Shown here: piece after piece, positions 11,031-23,500 of the stretch | How positions within the stretch are numbered: position 1 is the first letter of the stretch | How the letters are laid out: each line of letters opens with the position of its first letter | From: Plantago major | Lineage: Eukaryota > Streptophyta > Magnoliopsida > Lamiales > Plantaginaceae | NCBI GenBank assembly: GCA_026545765.1 | Contig: CM048840.1 | Span: 84,720,877 to 84,784,876, forward strand | Length of the DNA stretch: 64,000 nt | Direction: 5' to 3' | Position numbers and translations under genes: made by a program | Notes under the pieces: model-generated | The model's input: only the letters and a program-made list of their open reading frames with translations | Told to the model about the DNA's origin: nothing | Databases searched by the model: none

Positions 11031-11131
11031 TGACGTCATACCAGCTCTATCCGGATGAACCGGCCCGACCCGGTTGAACCTTTTTTGGAGGGTGGCCGGT
11101 TCAACCTCCAGTTCCGGCTTTTAAAACATAG
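10459..11131. mobile_element. Non-autonomous hAT element, 673 bp, 8-bp TSD
   Basis: Inverted ends CTATGTTTTAAAA and TTTTAAAACATAG are perfect over 13 bp and flanked by identical 8-bp repeats gtatatga (10451-10458, 11132-11139). The subterminal regions are rich in CCGG/ACCGG motifs in both orientations, likely transposase binding sites. No coding capacity. It contains a long (TA)n run. Confidence 0.9.
10961..11025. repeat. (TA)n microsatellite, about 32 repeats
   Basis: An uninterrupted TA run inside the 673-bp hAT element. Length is likely to be polymorphic. Confidence 0.97.
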
Positions 11132-11139
11132 GTATATGA

Positions 11140-11883
11140 GCACAAAGGGGCAGATGCAACATGAGCCAAGGGAGGGTAATTGCTAAAGTGATTTCCCCCT
11201 TGTATATTTACTATCTTACAATTTGTCCCATATTGAATTTTTTTTTCACCTCTCCAATTTCAAATTTATGTTAAGTCCTCAAAATTTTAAGAAAGTGTTG
11301 CGGAAGATTGTCTATACTTGATTTGAATATAGATCTGTCTATGTTGTTAATAAAAATATTGAATTTTGAAGCAAAACATCTACTATATTGTTAATAAAAT
11401 GTATTTTTGTATTTATGAAAAATACTTATATTCTTAACTAAACATCCTAAATTCCCAGTAACAACCTTAATGTTTACTCGTCCGTTTCTATATTACCATA
11501 GACGGTTTCTCCAAAGCTTTTGAATCTTATAGATTTTAAAACATATCTAAGTATACTTTTCATATAAAAACAAAAAACAACGGTGTATTTTATTTCCGAA
11601 GACCGAAATTTTGTAATGGTCTTGAACTCGAAACAAGAAGTTCAATTGACAACAAAGAGAAAATTAAACAAGTTACCTCACTTATGGTTAAACTTGTAGC
11701 GGTTTTGGTTTAGATACTGACCATAAACTTTATTCATTTCTAAATGTTTCAATCTCTCACATTTTTCCATGATTGTGCACATTAGTACAAGTATTAGATA
11801 TACACACAAAAGGTTTTGCTCAGATGAAAAAATTCTACTTTTTTTTTACCGTGCATACATTTACTAGTATGAAATTTATTTAG
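11140..11883. other. AT-rich intergenic DNA
   Basis: I see no supported gene or repeat boundary here. It may include the decayed continuation of the Helitron. Confidence 0.4.
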
Positions 11884-12001
11884 GCTATGTTATTTTCAAC
11901 TGAAAACTCTTTCAGTTCAGTTCCATTCAGTTCAGTTCATTAAATTCATATTATTATTATTGTTCTTGTTGTTGTTGTTGTTAATAATAATAATAATAAT
12001 G

Positions 12002-12032
<31 letters not shown>

Positions 12033-12788
12033 ATTATTATTATTATTATTTTATCATTTATTTACACACCCGATATTTTGTACGAGGAAAATAAGAAAAT
12101 TTATCCAATTGAGTTATTTTCAACTTTTTTTCTAAAATTTCTTTTTAATATGACTTTTAGTAGATCAATGAAATAAAGAGTATAGTTACAATTTGAACTA
12201 ACAAAAAATCTACATGTTCAAAAAACTCCAAAACAAGTTAAACCAAACCAAAAGTCGGACCAAACTTTATAAAAATAATATTATATATCACAAATATTGA
12301 AAAATGGCATTTATTCCTCCATATTATCTTCATCGGACTCTATATTATCTTCCTCGGGCTCTATATTGCCTGGAATAGAGCGTCAAATTCTCAATGTTAT
12401 CTCGCACCCTGTTCATCGTTTCTTTCCTTGTCGGGTTCAATAAATCATTATCCACTCCACCTTAGACATTGATATCATGTTGCAAAACTAGACAAAGACA
12501 GTTTATACGACGATTAAAATTCGGTTTTAATCAAGTTATCATTCTCATATTGTTTTCCACGCGGTTGGTTTTAAAGTTTGTTATACAATAATAAATAAAA
12601 ATGTAAAGTGACAGAAAAAAGAGTAGGAAGAATGTGAGAAAGATGACAAAAATAATATATTTTTTTAATTGTGATTATATATACCATCATATAATTGTTA
12701 TTATTATTACACAATAATTTCTTCAGTTCAATTCAGTTAGTTTCAGTTTCAGTTCAGTTCAGTAAATTTCAGTTGAAAATAACATATC
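11884..12788. mobile_element. Long inverted-repeat element, family F-like, about 905 bp
   Basis: Ends ATGTTATTTTCAACTGAAA (from 11887) and TTTCAGTTGAAAATAACAT are complementary over 19 bp. Both are followed inward by CAGTTCAG repeats, as in family F copies at 4944 and 33295. A minus-strand stretch at 12300-12490 gives short peptides resembling a transposase C-terminus but full of stops, so this is at most a decayed larger member. The target duplication is not certain. Confidence 0.65.
11949..12050. repeat. (ATT)n/(AAT)n compound microsatellite
   Basis: Alternating runs of TTG, AAT and ATT triplets, partly self-complementary. Confidence 0.95.
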
Positions 12789-14585
12789 TTTAATGTCTCT
12801 TGGAATTCTGATTGGAAATATAAATTTTTGGTGCACATGTTTTTCATATTCTTGGTTCTTCGATATTGTAAAATTTGATCTACTAAATTTTGCTGGCTTC
12901 GTCCAGTTTTAACATTCTACTAACATTTTTTAACCACAATGTTAATCAATACTCATCTTGAAAAATTGCCAAAATAGCCTTCTACCAAAACCTATATCCC
13001 AAATTAGACTTCTACAAAAAATATTTTTTTTTATAGCCTTCTTTAACACATGAGGTGCCATGTAGATAATGAAATGTCACAAAAGCCAACTTAAAGTGTC
13101 ACAAAATCATTTAACAAAAGTCAACTTAAAGTGTCATTGAAGAATATAAATCTCACGTACAAATCTTATCATCTATAGTAATCGAAATAATTAAAATGTT
13201 TAATTAATTAGTAATCTTACAAAAATTGAGATATAGTAGTGGTCATTACTAATGTCTAATAGTACTAAATCCTACTATTACAAACCCGCCCGTATTAAAC
13301 GAGGCAAACAATAAATATGAATTATATAGGGTTATTGCAAATCACCCCAAGAATTTACTTTAAACAAATTCAAGAATTATCGAAAAATTAAAAAAAAGAA
13401 ATAAAAGAGAAATAGCACGTAAATTAGTTAAGAAATAGCACCAAACCCTCTAAGTTCCTATAAAAGTCTGAATCAAACCGGCTCACTTGCATAAGTAAGT
13501 TAATTCCTAACTAAACAATTTTAGTTTTTTTTTTTAAATTATACATAGAGAATTTTTATGTATTTCTTTTATTATTAAACTAAAATATTAAGAATTTAAT
13601 GTGTGTGTTAATCATTTAAACAAAATGAAGCTTTACTTTGACTTAATCATTTTTTTAAATGTTTTTTTAGACTTTATTTGGTTTTCAAACTTTTTTACTT
13701 TACTTTGACGGGCATTCCACCATTAGTAACTAGTGAACAAAATAATGTGAGGAGATTTCATGCGGGGTTTTTTAATTTCATCGAAACTATTATAAAGTTC
13801 AAAATAAATTAAAAACCACTATAAAATAAGATTTAGTGATTTTCATAATGTATAAAAGAATGGGAAAAAAGTGTTTTAATAATGAACATTTCTCTCGGTA
13901 TATAACAAAAAGAAACTTTAATTTGGAGAGGATGAAGTAGTAATATATATGAAAATTGTACCTTTTTTCTAATTTATGCGCGAAAGAATTCAAGATGAAC
14001 AAGTAGAAAATAATGCACAATGCTAGGCATAAATAGCGGGGAAGTTGAATATATGAAACATAAAGTAAATAAAAAAAATTAACTAGGCAACCATGTGTAA
14101 AAGAAGATGTTATAAAAGTATTTATAATTTAAAGTTTAAAGAAGTCTAGTTTGGTATATAATTTTTTGGTGGAAGGTTATATTATAGATTGGTGTAAAAT
14201 GGGCCGACCCACAAAACTTAACAATAGAATATGGATTTCATCGAAATCGAAATCACATATCGGAGGGTAGAAAAAAATAAAAAACGGAGTGAAAAACTAC
14301 ACAAAAACGCAATTGGAATTGAGAAAACTCAATTCAAACGCGTAACCAAGCACCCGAAAAGGTCTTAAAAGATCACCTTTCACTTTTGACTCAATAAACC
14401 CTCTGAAAACCCCTTCCTCTTCTTCAGTCCTCCTCCCCTAATCTGGTAGGGCAGCTGAATTACCTGGTACGTTCCCAATTACTCATTTTTCTTCTCTAAT
14501 CTGAGATCTGTAAACGTTTTCTTAGATCAATTTTAAGATTCAATGTCATTTCGATAAGGTTTTGTTCGTTGTAGGAACCAAATTA
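12789..14585. other. AT-rich upstream region of OXA1, with 5' UTR
   Basis: No gene is seen on either strand up to about 14400. A short direct repeat (caacttaaagtgtca) occurs at about 13088 and 13122. The last 150-200 bp look like the OXA1 5' UTR with a short intron: a donor near 14466 (ctg/gtacgt) and an acceptor at 14574 (gttgtag) just before the start codon at 14586. Confidence 0.5.
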
Positions 14586-17500
14586 ATGGCTTATAGACGG
14601 AGCATTACAGCTAGGGCGAAGCTCTTTTATCAACAACAACAGCACCGTGTTGCTCCATCATTTTCTCACACCACTCATGGCGATGATGATATTGATCGTA
14701 TTGACTTGTCCAGAAACTCTGGAATCCCTAGTGTTTCACAGTTTCGATCTTTTGGAAGCGGAGGTAGTTTCGGCAGCTTAGGTGGGATGAGAAATTTGTT
14801 CCATGACAAGAGATTCGCGATGCCGATGGGTTTTTCCCCGGTTTATGCGAGGAATTTTTCGAATGGGAGTTTTGGAGACGGGTCTGCAGCGGAGAAAATT
14901 GATATCTTTACTGATGTAATAGTCGAAAAGAGTGCGGAAGTGGCTCCGGTGCTGAATGAGGTCGCGGTTGCGACTGCAGATTCGTTTCTCCCTGTGGCGT
15001 TTCTTCAGAACTTGATTGATTACGTACACATTTATACTGGATGTAACTGGTGAAGATCTAACTCATAACTAAGTTTACTTTATCTTGAGGTGTTCTTGTT
15101 TGTCACTTTTATTGTTTGGTTCGAAATGAAACTAGAATGGACATTCACCCATATGCATCAGTGCTAGATAATTTACATTGTGAATAAGTGGGATCAGGAT
15201 AAGAGCATTTCTGAATTAAGGGATCTTTATGATTGGTCAAGTAGAAAATTATATGTTTTTTAAATTCAAATGATGGAATTGTTTATACATATGTATACAC
15301 ATATGAATGGTCGTACTTGGTAACACCATGGGCGTGGAAATGATCGATGTCTGCTTGTGCATATGGAAGTTTTTTTAGTTCTGATTTTTCTAGGTAATTG
15401 TTGATATGTTTCACTGTTGCTTGGGTTTACTGTACCCTTTCAAGACACCTCCTGTTATGTGGGTGTTTGCTGTACTTTGATTCTTTTAGATGTTTGTCAT
15501 GAATTCTTATTTGAGTTTTAGGTGTTACTCTGCTCTTTGTTTACTCAAGGGCTGACCAGATTGTGATTCTCTGGGATGTGATTGTGTGTAGGTGGGCATC
15601 CATTGCTCTGACAACTATCTTGATTCGTACCCTTATGATTCCACTTATGATACATCAAGTGAAATCAACTTCGAAATTTACTGTAAGTTATGCACATGTT
15701 TATTTTTGTACTTTTGGTTTTCAGAACATGTGTGCTCCTGTTCTTCTCTATAGTAAAATTGAGTATTAGATGAGTCTGAATTTAGTTATAGTTGTAATAC
15801 TTATAAGGTAGTAGACGTCTATGAAGCACGGGGACATCAGAATGCACTGAGTCCCCGCCGGAATATGTTTCCAAGGACGGCGGGATGCAGATAAGTCACC
15901 GAAACGTATCCGCTGCCTTTTAATTTAAAAAATGAAGTAAGGGTCGGATTTAATCTAGATCTGAGAAATCGAAACCCTAAATTAGTAAATCTGGGACCAA
16001 CTCGGGAGTCGGGACTAACTCGCTCAGATCTGTAAAATCCAAACCCATCCCAGCGTTAGTGGCGGCGGCTAAGGTAACCTGATATCCTCTTCTCCTAATA
16101 TATTCACCTCTGTCGGCTGCTCTTTCTCTTTCTTTTTCTTCTTCTTCTTTTGGCTGCTCTCTGTTTTTCTCTCTCTCTTTTGGTGTTTATTTACTATATA
16201 TATGAGGACATATGGGCTGCTTACATTAACATTCGTCCTTTTATTAAATACATTTTTAGCTAATTACGTAGATTGTCAGTTCCTTCATTTTTAGCTAATT
16301 ACATTAACATTCATCCTTTTATTAAATACATTTAATTATATATTATATATAAAAGTATATGTTAAAAAAACGTATCCTAAAACCTCCCCGTATCCTATTT
16401 TTTTGGATTCTGGCGACGTATCCGTATCGTATTCGTCCCCGTATCCATCCCTGTGCTTCCCAGGTAGACTGTTGATTTTGATAAGATGCACTTGATTGTA
16501 GCAAGTCAATCAGAAAATTTTTCATGGTTGTATCTTTTGATAATTCTTAGTGAATTAAAATCTCACTTGAGTTACTCAGGGTGTCAGTTGTTGATATTCG
16601 TTGGCATCTATTTGGCGCTGAGTATCAGTTGCGTTGCTTGTGCACCCAACCCATTCCAACCCATGGTACACATAGAGACACCCGTGACATCAAGAGAAAA
16701 ATGACCATTTCAAAGGCTTTAAGAGTTCTGTGCTGATGGATATATGCTCTAATTCGTTGCGTATATTGTTGTTTACTGTTTACTTGTGCATGCAGATTAG
16801 ATTATCCATGGATGAGGAGTCCTATAATATCAGTTCTTATTTTTTAAGACGAAATCCTAATGCCTCAGGATTCTTATATTGCTCCTATAATTTATCGTCT
16901 CTGTTTCTATTTCCTCTTTTTAACCTAGTTTTTAGCAGTGCAAGAATGCCTATAAATCTTTCATTGGTCCCTTTAGCTATGTTTCCATGTCTCCTCTCAT
17001 GAACTAGGTAGCCTGATACGTGGGAACACCCAGCATATCATTACTGACACGTCAATGATACTGATACATGGGGATGCGTGACTAATAATACATAAGTATC
17101 TGTTTGAATATTAGTTGTTTCAGTTTTTTCTTTTTATTTATACAAAATCGGGTCAGATTTACCCGATGAAATAAACCTAAACCTAAAGATAGTGATGGCA
17201 TAGCTTTCGTCATACTTTATCCTCTGGTACAATGTGTCTTTTTTCCTTGGCCACTGGGTTACAATGTAGTTCCAAGGACTGTTTTTTTCCCTTTTTTGGT
17301 TCTTTTTTCTTTTGGTATTCAGCTATTAGACGCTGTTCTGATCGATATTTCTTTAGTTCTTATGGTTTGGGCTTTCATGGATAGTGGACTGGATGAGCTC
17401 CATATATTCCCAATTTGTTTTACATATGACAGCTTATGGGCCCAAACATCTTTTGTTTGGTTTCACTCCGGCCATTTATCCAGCATCCCTGCCAATCATG

Positions 17501-20500
17501 TCCCGAACAGCTTTGTTCTATTAAAGATCCGTGTTTGGTGGGAGTAAGATGTTATTTAGAAATGCCTATTTCGCTTCGTCTTGATCTGACTTATATATAA
17601 TGACTGAAGTTTGATTATCTCATTTACATGCAAAAGTGCAAATAGATGTGAGCGCAGAGTATCTTCACAGGGGGTGTATTACATCAATTCAAACTAACAA
17701 GAAACTAGATTGTTAACATCAGATTAGGGGTTACTAGCTGCTACATTAAACCAGCTAAGTAATAATAACTCTTAAAGTATTTCCATTCTTCCACTCTGGG
17801 TTAGTGACATTATCAAAGCATCTATTGTTTCTTTTATGCTAGATGGATGATCTCATTTTGTCTGTTAAGGCCAGCTTGTATCAATTTAGACCAGATAAAT
17901 AATTGTTCTATGAACTATATATTTATGCTGTTCATGCAGAAAATGAATTTGTTACTGCAAGCAAATCACCAATCTATTACATTTATACTGTTTATTATTT
18001 CGTACAAGTGAATTTACAGTTTCTGTCAACATTTTGCAGCTCTTGAGGCCAAAGTTAGAGGCAGTGAAGGCAGAGATGGATGATAAGGTATGCACATTTG
18101 ACTCTTGCTTATTATTGTGCTGTTCAAACAGATCACACTACTTGTAGATGCTTTGAACGGAATTTACATTATGCTGACTTCGATGAATCCCCACTGGAGA
18201 TTTTTGCTGCATATTTTGGTTTCAATGGCCTCCTACCTTTCTATAGCTGTCCATCTCTAGTGGTGACTCTAGAGATTCATGCCACCACACAATGTCATGC
18301 TTGGTCACAATGGTGACTTAATTAGAAAAATGAAAAATAATATTTTTTTTAGTATTTATTTATTTTTCATTATTATTGTATGATTAGAAATGTATGTAAT
18401 TATCCAATATCCAATATTGGACTCCATTTATAGAGAAAAAAATTATAACCGTTGGTAATTTTTTTAATAAGCCTTTTTCGTAAAAGTACGGCAATAGTTG
18501 ATTTACCCATTGGAAATAAATCCAACGGGCTGATTTGTGGGGGGGGGGGGGGGGTGGCGCAGCGACATGTGTCGCTACCCCATTGGTTGTGTCAGCCGTT
18601 TTTTTATAAAAAAAAATTAAAAAAAAGTACAAGCTGATGGCCCATCAGCTTGCTCACCAATTTTTCACCCGGTAACTCAAAACCGGGTGACTCAATTGGT
18701 GAGCATGTTTTGGATCACCATTGTGATCCAAAACATGCTCACCAAATTTTTTTTTTTGTTCTTGGTGACTCAATTTTGAGTCACCATTAGAGATGGTCTA
18801 AACAGTCTGGTTGAACTATTGTGTGACAGGGCATGAGTCCTAGTGCTGTTGCTGAAGGCCAGGCACGAATGAAAGCACTATTGAAAGAGTATGGAGCTTT
18901 TTCCTTGTTATGTATTGAAAATCATCGTAAATATTTCTGGACCTGCATGGAATTTAATAGTCAGATCAGTGCCTGGGGCTTTCATTTTTATAATTATCTT
19001 ATGAATTTAGAGGAGCTAATGTCAACTTTCTCTGATGGTTAAAAGGGGAAAAAATTCCAAAAAAAATATGAAAATGGTTATGCCTTGAATCAATATCATA
19101 GAGGAGCGTATGTAATACAATGAGTTGAACATCTTATTGTTATATGTATGGGCAAGGTTTCCCTATTGTATGTATGCTTGCAAATGTTGATAGATGTAAT
19201 GGATGTGTGGATGTGCAGGTATATGTATGAATGAGCACATGATTGTATGTTGATTAACTAAATTCTCTGTATTCTGTAGCATATCGAGTAAGTTATTTGA
19301 ATCCTTTTGTAAAAGCACATGTGATCTTATGTGTCCTGTGTTACTGTGTCCCTCGATTTCTTCTTGGACATGTTTAGTCCAAACACTCTCAGGAGTGACA
19401 AACTTCTAATCTTGTCGCAGTTCTAAGTAGTTATGTAATGGATGGAATATGAACATCTTGGGTTGGTTAGTTGTCTTGAACAAGAGTTCCTTACCCCATG
19501 CACATACATCAGACATGGTCCTAACTCCTAACTGGTGTTTTATTTTATTTACGTTTATGTGTATTGGAAATCTCTTAAGTTGGTTTGCTTTTCATCCAAG
19601 TACTTTTCAAGATGAAAGGTCACAGCATCTTGCTTTCACTGTTATATTTCCTTCTACTTTCTTCTGATTGTGAGATATTAGCTTGCCTATTAAAAGAGAT
19701 TGCGATACTATGGTTGTATTTTGTTTTGCAGGTATGGTGTTACCCCGTTCACCCCTCTTAAGGGAATTTTGATTTCTGGCCCCTTATTTTGCTGCTTTTT
19801 CTTCGCTGTAAGACTATTTTCTTCTATTTTCCTTAATCTGCAATGCAGTATTATGTATTAGACATTTTATTTAATAACTTAATTCAGGTCAGAAATATGG
19901 CGGAAAAAGTTCCATCATTTAAAGATGGCGGAGCATTGTGGTTCACAGATTTGTCTACTCCAGATACCATGCTTATTTTACCAGTTTTGACAGCATTAAC
20001 CTTCTGGATCTCAGTGGAGGTTAGCCACCTCTCTCTTCTCTTCATATATACTATATCTTTTGTTTAGATTTTTTTCATGATGGATTTATATACTTTTCAT
20101 TCAAAATATATCTGACTAGCAAAATATTGTAATTCTGCTATCTAATTTGACTTCTGATTGGTTTGACTTTTAAGTTTACCTTTTCTTTTTTCCTTATTTG
20201 CCCTGAATGAGACATTGTTAAAATTTCTTTTAAGTTTACCTTTTCTTTTTTAACAATACCGTTTTGATATATGAGACATTGTTAAAATTTCATTAATGTT
20301 TTAACTTAAGGTCCTATTATGAACTCATGTTGCTTAAGCACATGCACACCACCAATATGTAAAGAGCCATACATATCAGATTTAATGAAAGTCAACCGAC
20401 TAAGTAGTGATCAATATTAACAAAGTAACCAACTTTTTATATTTCATGTGAAGGCACAAAAAGAGAGATGAAAAGCTGAACAATAGTATATTGACTAAAC

Positions 20501-23500
20501 TTGTATTCACATTATCTACAGATATTATATAGACCAAATTCATGTTTGAAATATATTTTGAACCAGTATGGAGGTATTCATGTACAAGCATCGATGATGA
20601 GAGGCAACTTAAAATTATGCAGTTGGGAAAGTAATCAGACGTTTAGTAATTCATGGTTTACATCACTTTATCTTGTCAAAATAAAAAGATACAGTGTACT
20701 ATTGTACAAAAAGAAAATCAAAAGTCAACCTATAGTTACCCGAAACAAATACCAAGAAAAATTGGTCATGTAACCCTCCGAGATGTTATACCAGGATTAG
20801 CCTCCTCATTATCAACTGAAAACCCCTTTAATTTTAGTTGCATGCTATGTAACATCCCACATCGCTTAAAAATGGTTGTGGTGAATAGTATATATGCAAA
20901 CCACCACTCTTCTATGGTTTGAGGCCTTTTGGGAATACAAAAAACAAATCCGTGCGGGCTTCGGCCCAAAGCGGACAATATCATACCAACGAGATGTGTG
21001 TGGGCCAGTCATGAGTAACCTCGCCGGCCGGCCCATTAGTGGCCGGGTCGTTACAAGTGGTATCAGAGTGGGATGATCCAGTCCCGCAGGGATTAAGTGC
21101 CATGCGGGGCAAAGTGCTACACCGTATGGGCGGTGGGAGCCACCTCTTGAGCCCATAGGGGCCACCTCTAGAATCCTGCATGGCTGGATGATCTCGGGAC
21201 CGATTGTAACCCCTGAATCGTCGAGCCCCTAAGGGGGTAGTTTGTAGCATCCCACATCGCTTAAAAACGGTTGTGGTGAATAGTATATATGCAAACCACC
21301 ACTCTTCTATGGTATGAGGCCTTTTGGGAATACTAAAAACAAATCCGTGCGGGCTTCGACCCAAAGCGGACAATATCATACCAACGAGACGTGTGTGGCC
21401 CAGTCATGAGTAACCTCGCCGGCCCATTAGTGGCCGGGTCTCGGCCCAGTAGCTGCCTATTGTAGATAAACAAACATCCCTAATTTCATTCTTAACACAA
21501 GAACATCTAGACTAGGTTTTGCACATCAGCTCGTACAATAACGATATATAATGCAAGGAGAAATGACTTTGTACGCCATAACAGGGAAAGTCCTGCTTCA
21601 TTGGATTATTGGAGTGGATCTTAGTCTAACCTTTAATATTGTGTTGCTAAGAGTTCCAATAATCTTGCTAGTATTGCTTCTTCATTCCCGAAGAGTATTA
21701 CTTCCCTATCTCCGATTAAATTTCATTTCTTTCCTACAAGCAAATCTCAATGGATTATACATTTCAAATAAGTTCCCACTTTAATATTTACTTTCACGAA
21801 TCAGGAAAACGAACTAATACATCACTCCACCAATTTTTAAGCATATTCATTTTAACATGACAAATCAACTAATCATAACTAAATTCAGATACTTTCTAGT
21901 GCATTGGGTAAGACCGATGTGAATGGAGACAGCAACACATTTCATGCCCAATAATCTTGTTACTTCATTCCCGAAGAGTATAACTTCTCTTTCCCATCAT
22001 TGATTACATTTCATTTCTTTCTTACAAACCAACCTGAATGGATTATACATTTCAAATAAGTACACTTGAATATTTACTTAACAAATCAGGAAAATTAACT
22101 AATACATTACTCCACCAATTGTTAAGCATCTTAATTTTAACATGACAAATCCACTAATCAAAACTAAATTCAGATGCTTTCTAGTCCATTGGGCAAGACT
22201 GATGTGAATGGATACGGCGACACATTCATACCTAGGAAAGCTAACTCGGAATGGACCAATGCTAGAGAGTGTTGCACAACACGACATGGGATTCCCTATA
22301 CAAGGGGGAAGTGGTTCCATGACCAGGTAAGGGGCTCAACGGAGTGTGCAGAGGTGGGACGAAGACGGTCTAGATAAAACATGAGGAGCTTTGGAGATCG
22401 CTTAAAATTGCTGGAATAATGCTTGTATCCCTATGCGTTTTAGGTACCAAAATTTTGGGATATAACTAGCTCTTATATTGTTTAATTACATGTTTACTTG
22501 TCTGGAAGTTTGTTTCATGATGTGATCATAATCTGAGAATGTATATTCTGTTTACAATATCATCAAAATGTCTTTTTTTGGGAGAAGTTTATTGTTTTAA
22601 TCTTTATTATGGATGAGAGTCCTTTCAATTTAGTGCTATGTTATTTTCTCTACATTATATGTCCTTGAAGTATCTATTCTCTTGTCTGTCTGACATTATT
22701 TTTTAGTGCTCAAAATCGTATTTGTTTTGAGCTCAAATAATTATTCAGCTGTAATGTTTGAGATATGATTCCTTAGTGCTCAATATTGTATTCATCTGGT
22801 ATGGAATCAATATTTTGTTTTTTGTTTTTTCAGCTAAATGCACAGGAAGGCTTGGAAGGTAATCCAACTGCTGGAACTATAAAAAATGTCTCAAGAATCT
22901 TTGCCGCACTAATGATCCCTTTGACATCAACCTTCCCCAAGGTATATATGCAACCTCAATCCTTTTGTCCGTTCATTTTGTATGAGACTTGTTACAACTA
23001 TATATTGAATATTTTTACATGTCCTGTATTGCTGGGTGCATATCATCGTTAATTTGTTTTTTCTGGATTTTATATTCAACTCTGTTATTATATGACGACC
23101 AATGGAAATTGGAATATTTAGAAATAAAAAGTTAAACAATAGAATTGGAACAAACGGTATGTGAAAAAGTTGCTGAAGTAGATAAATGAGTGAATGCATT
23201 TCCGTCATGTCATCAATAAGAGGCATATTTATCGGCTAAAGAGTGATGAGATAAACGTTTAACCATGAAGATCCTTTTTGAAGAACCTACTAATTTTGAG
23301 TTTGATGTATTTCTTATTTATCCTCAAGTTATAAAAAAGATTCTCTATATACACTCCCTCTGATATCATCTTCCCGTTGAGCTGGGCATGGATGTTAAGA
23401 GTAAACTATATAAATAATAAAATAATTTAAAAAATATAAGCTGGAATGGATAAAGGTATGAGATAAAATTAATAAAATATGAAGAATACATAAAGTAGAA

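Noticed and set aside
21058-21068. tRNA-like TGGTATCAGAG as part of a gene
   Set aside because: It is the primer binding site of the TRIM, directly after the left LTR.
20866-21379. Overlapping frames of 99 and 132 codons
   Set aside because: They are translations of the TRIM LTRs; the repeated peptide is the two LTR copies.
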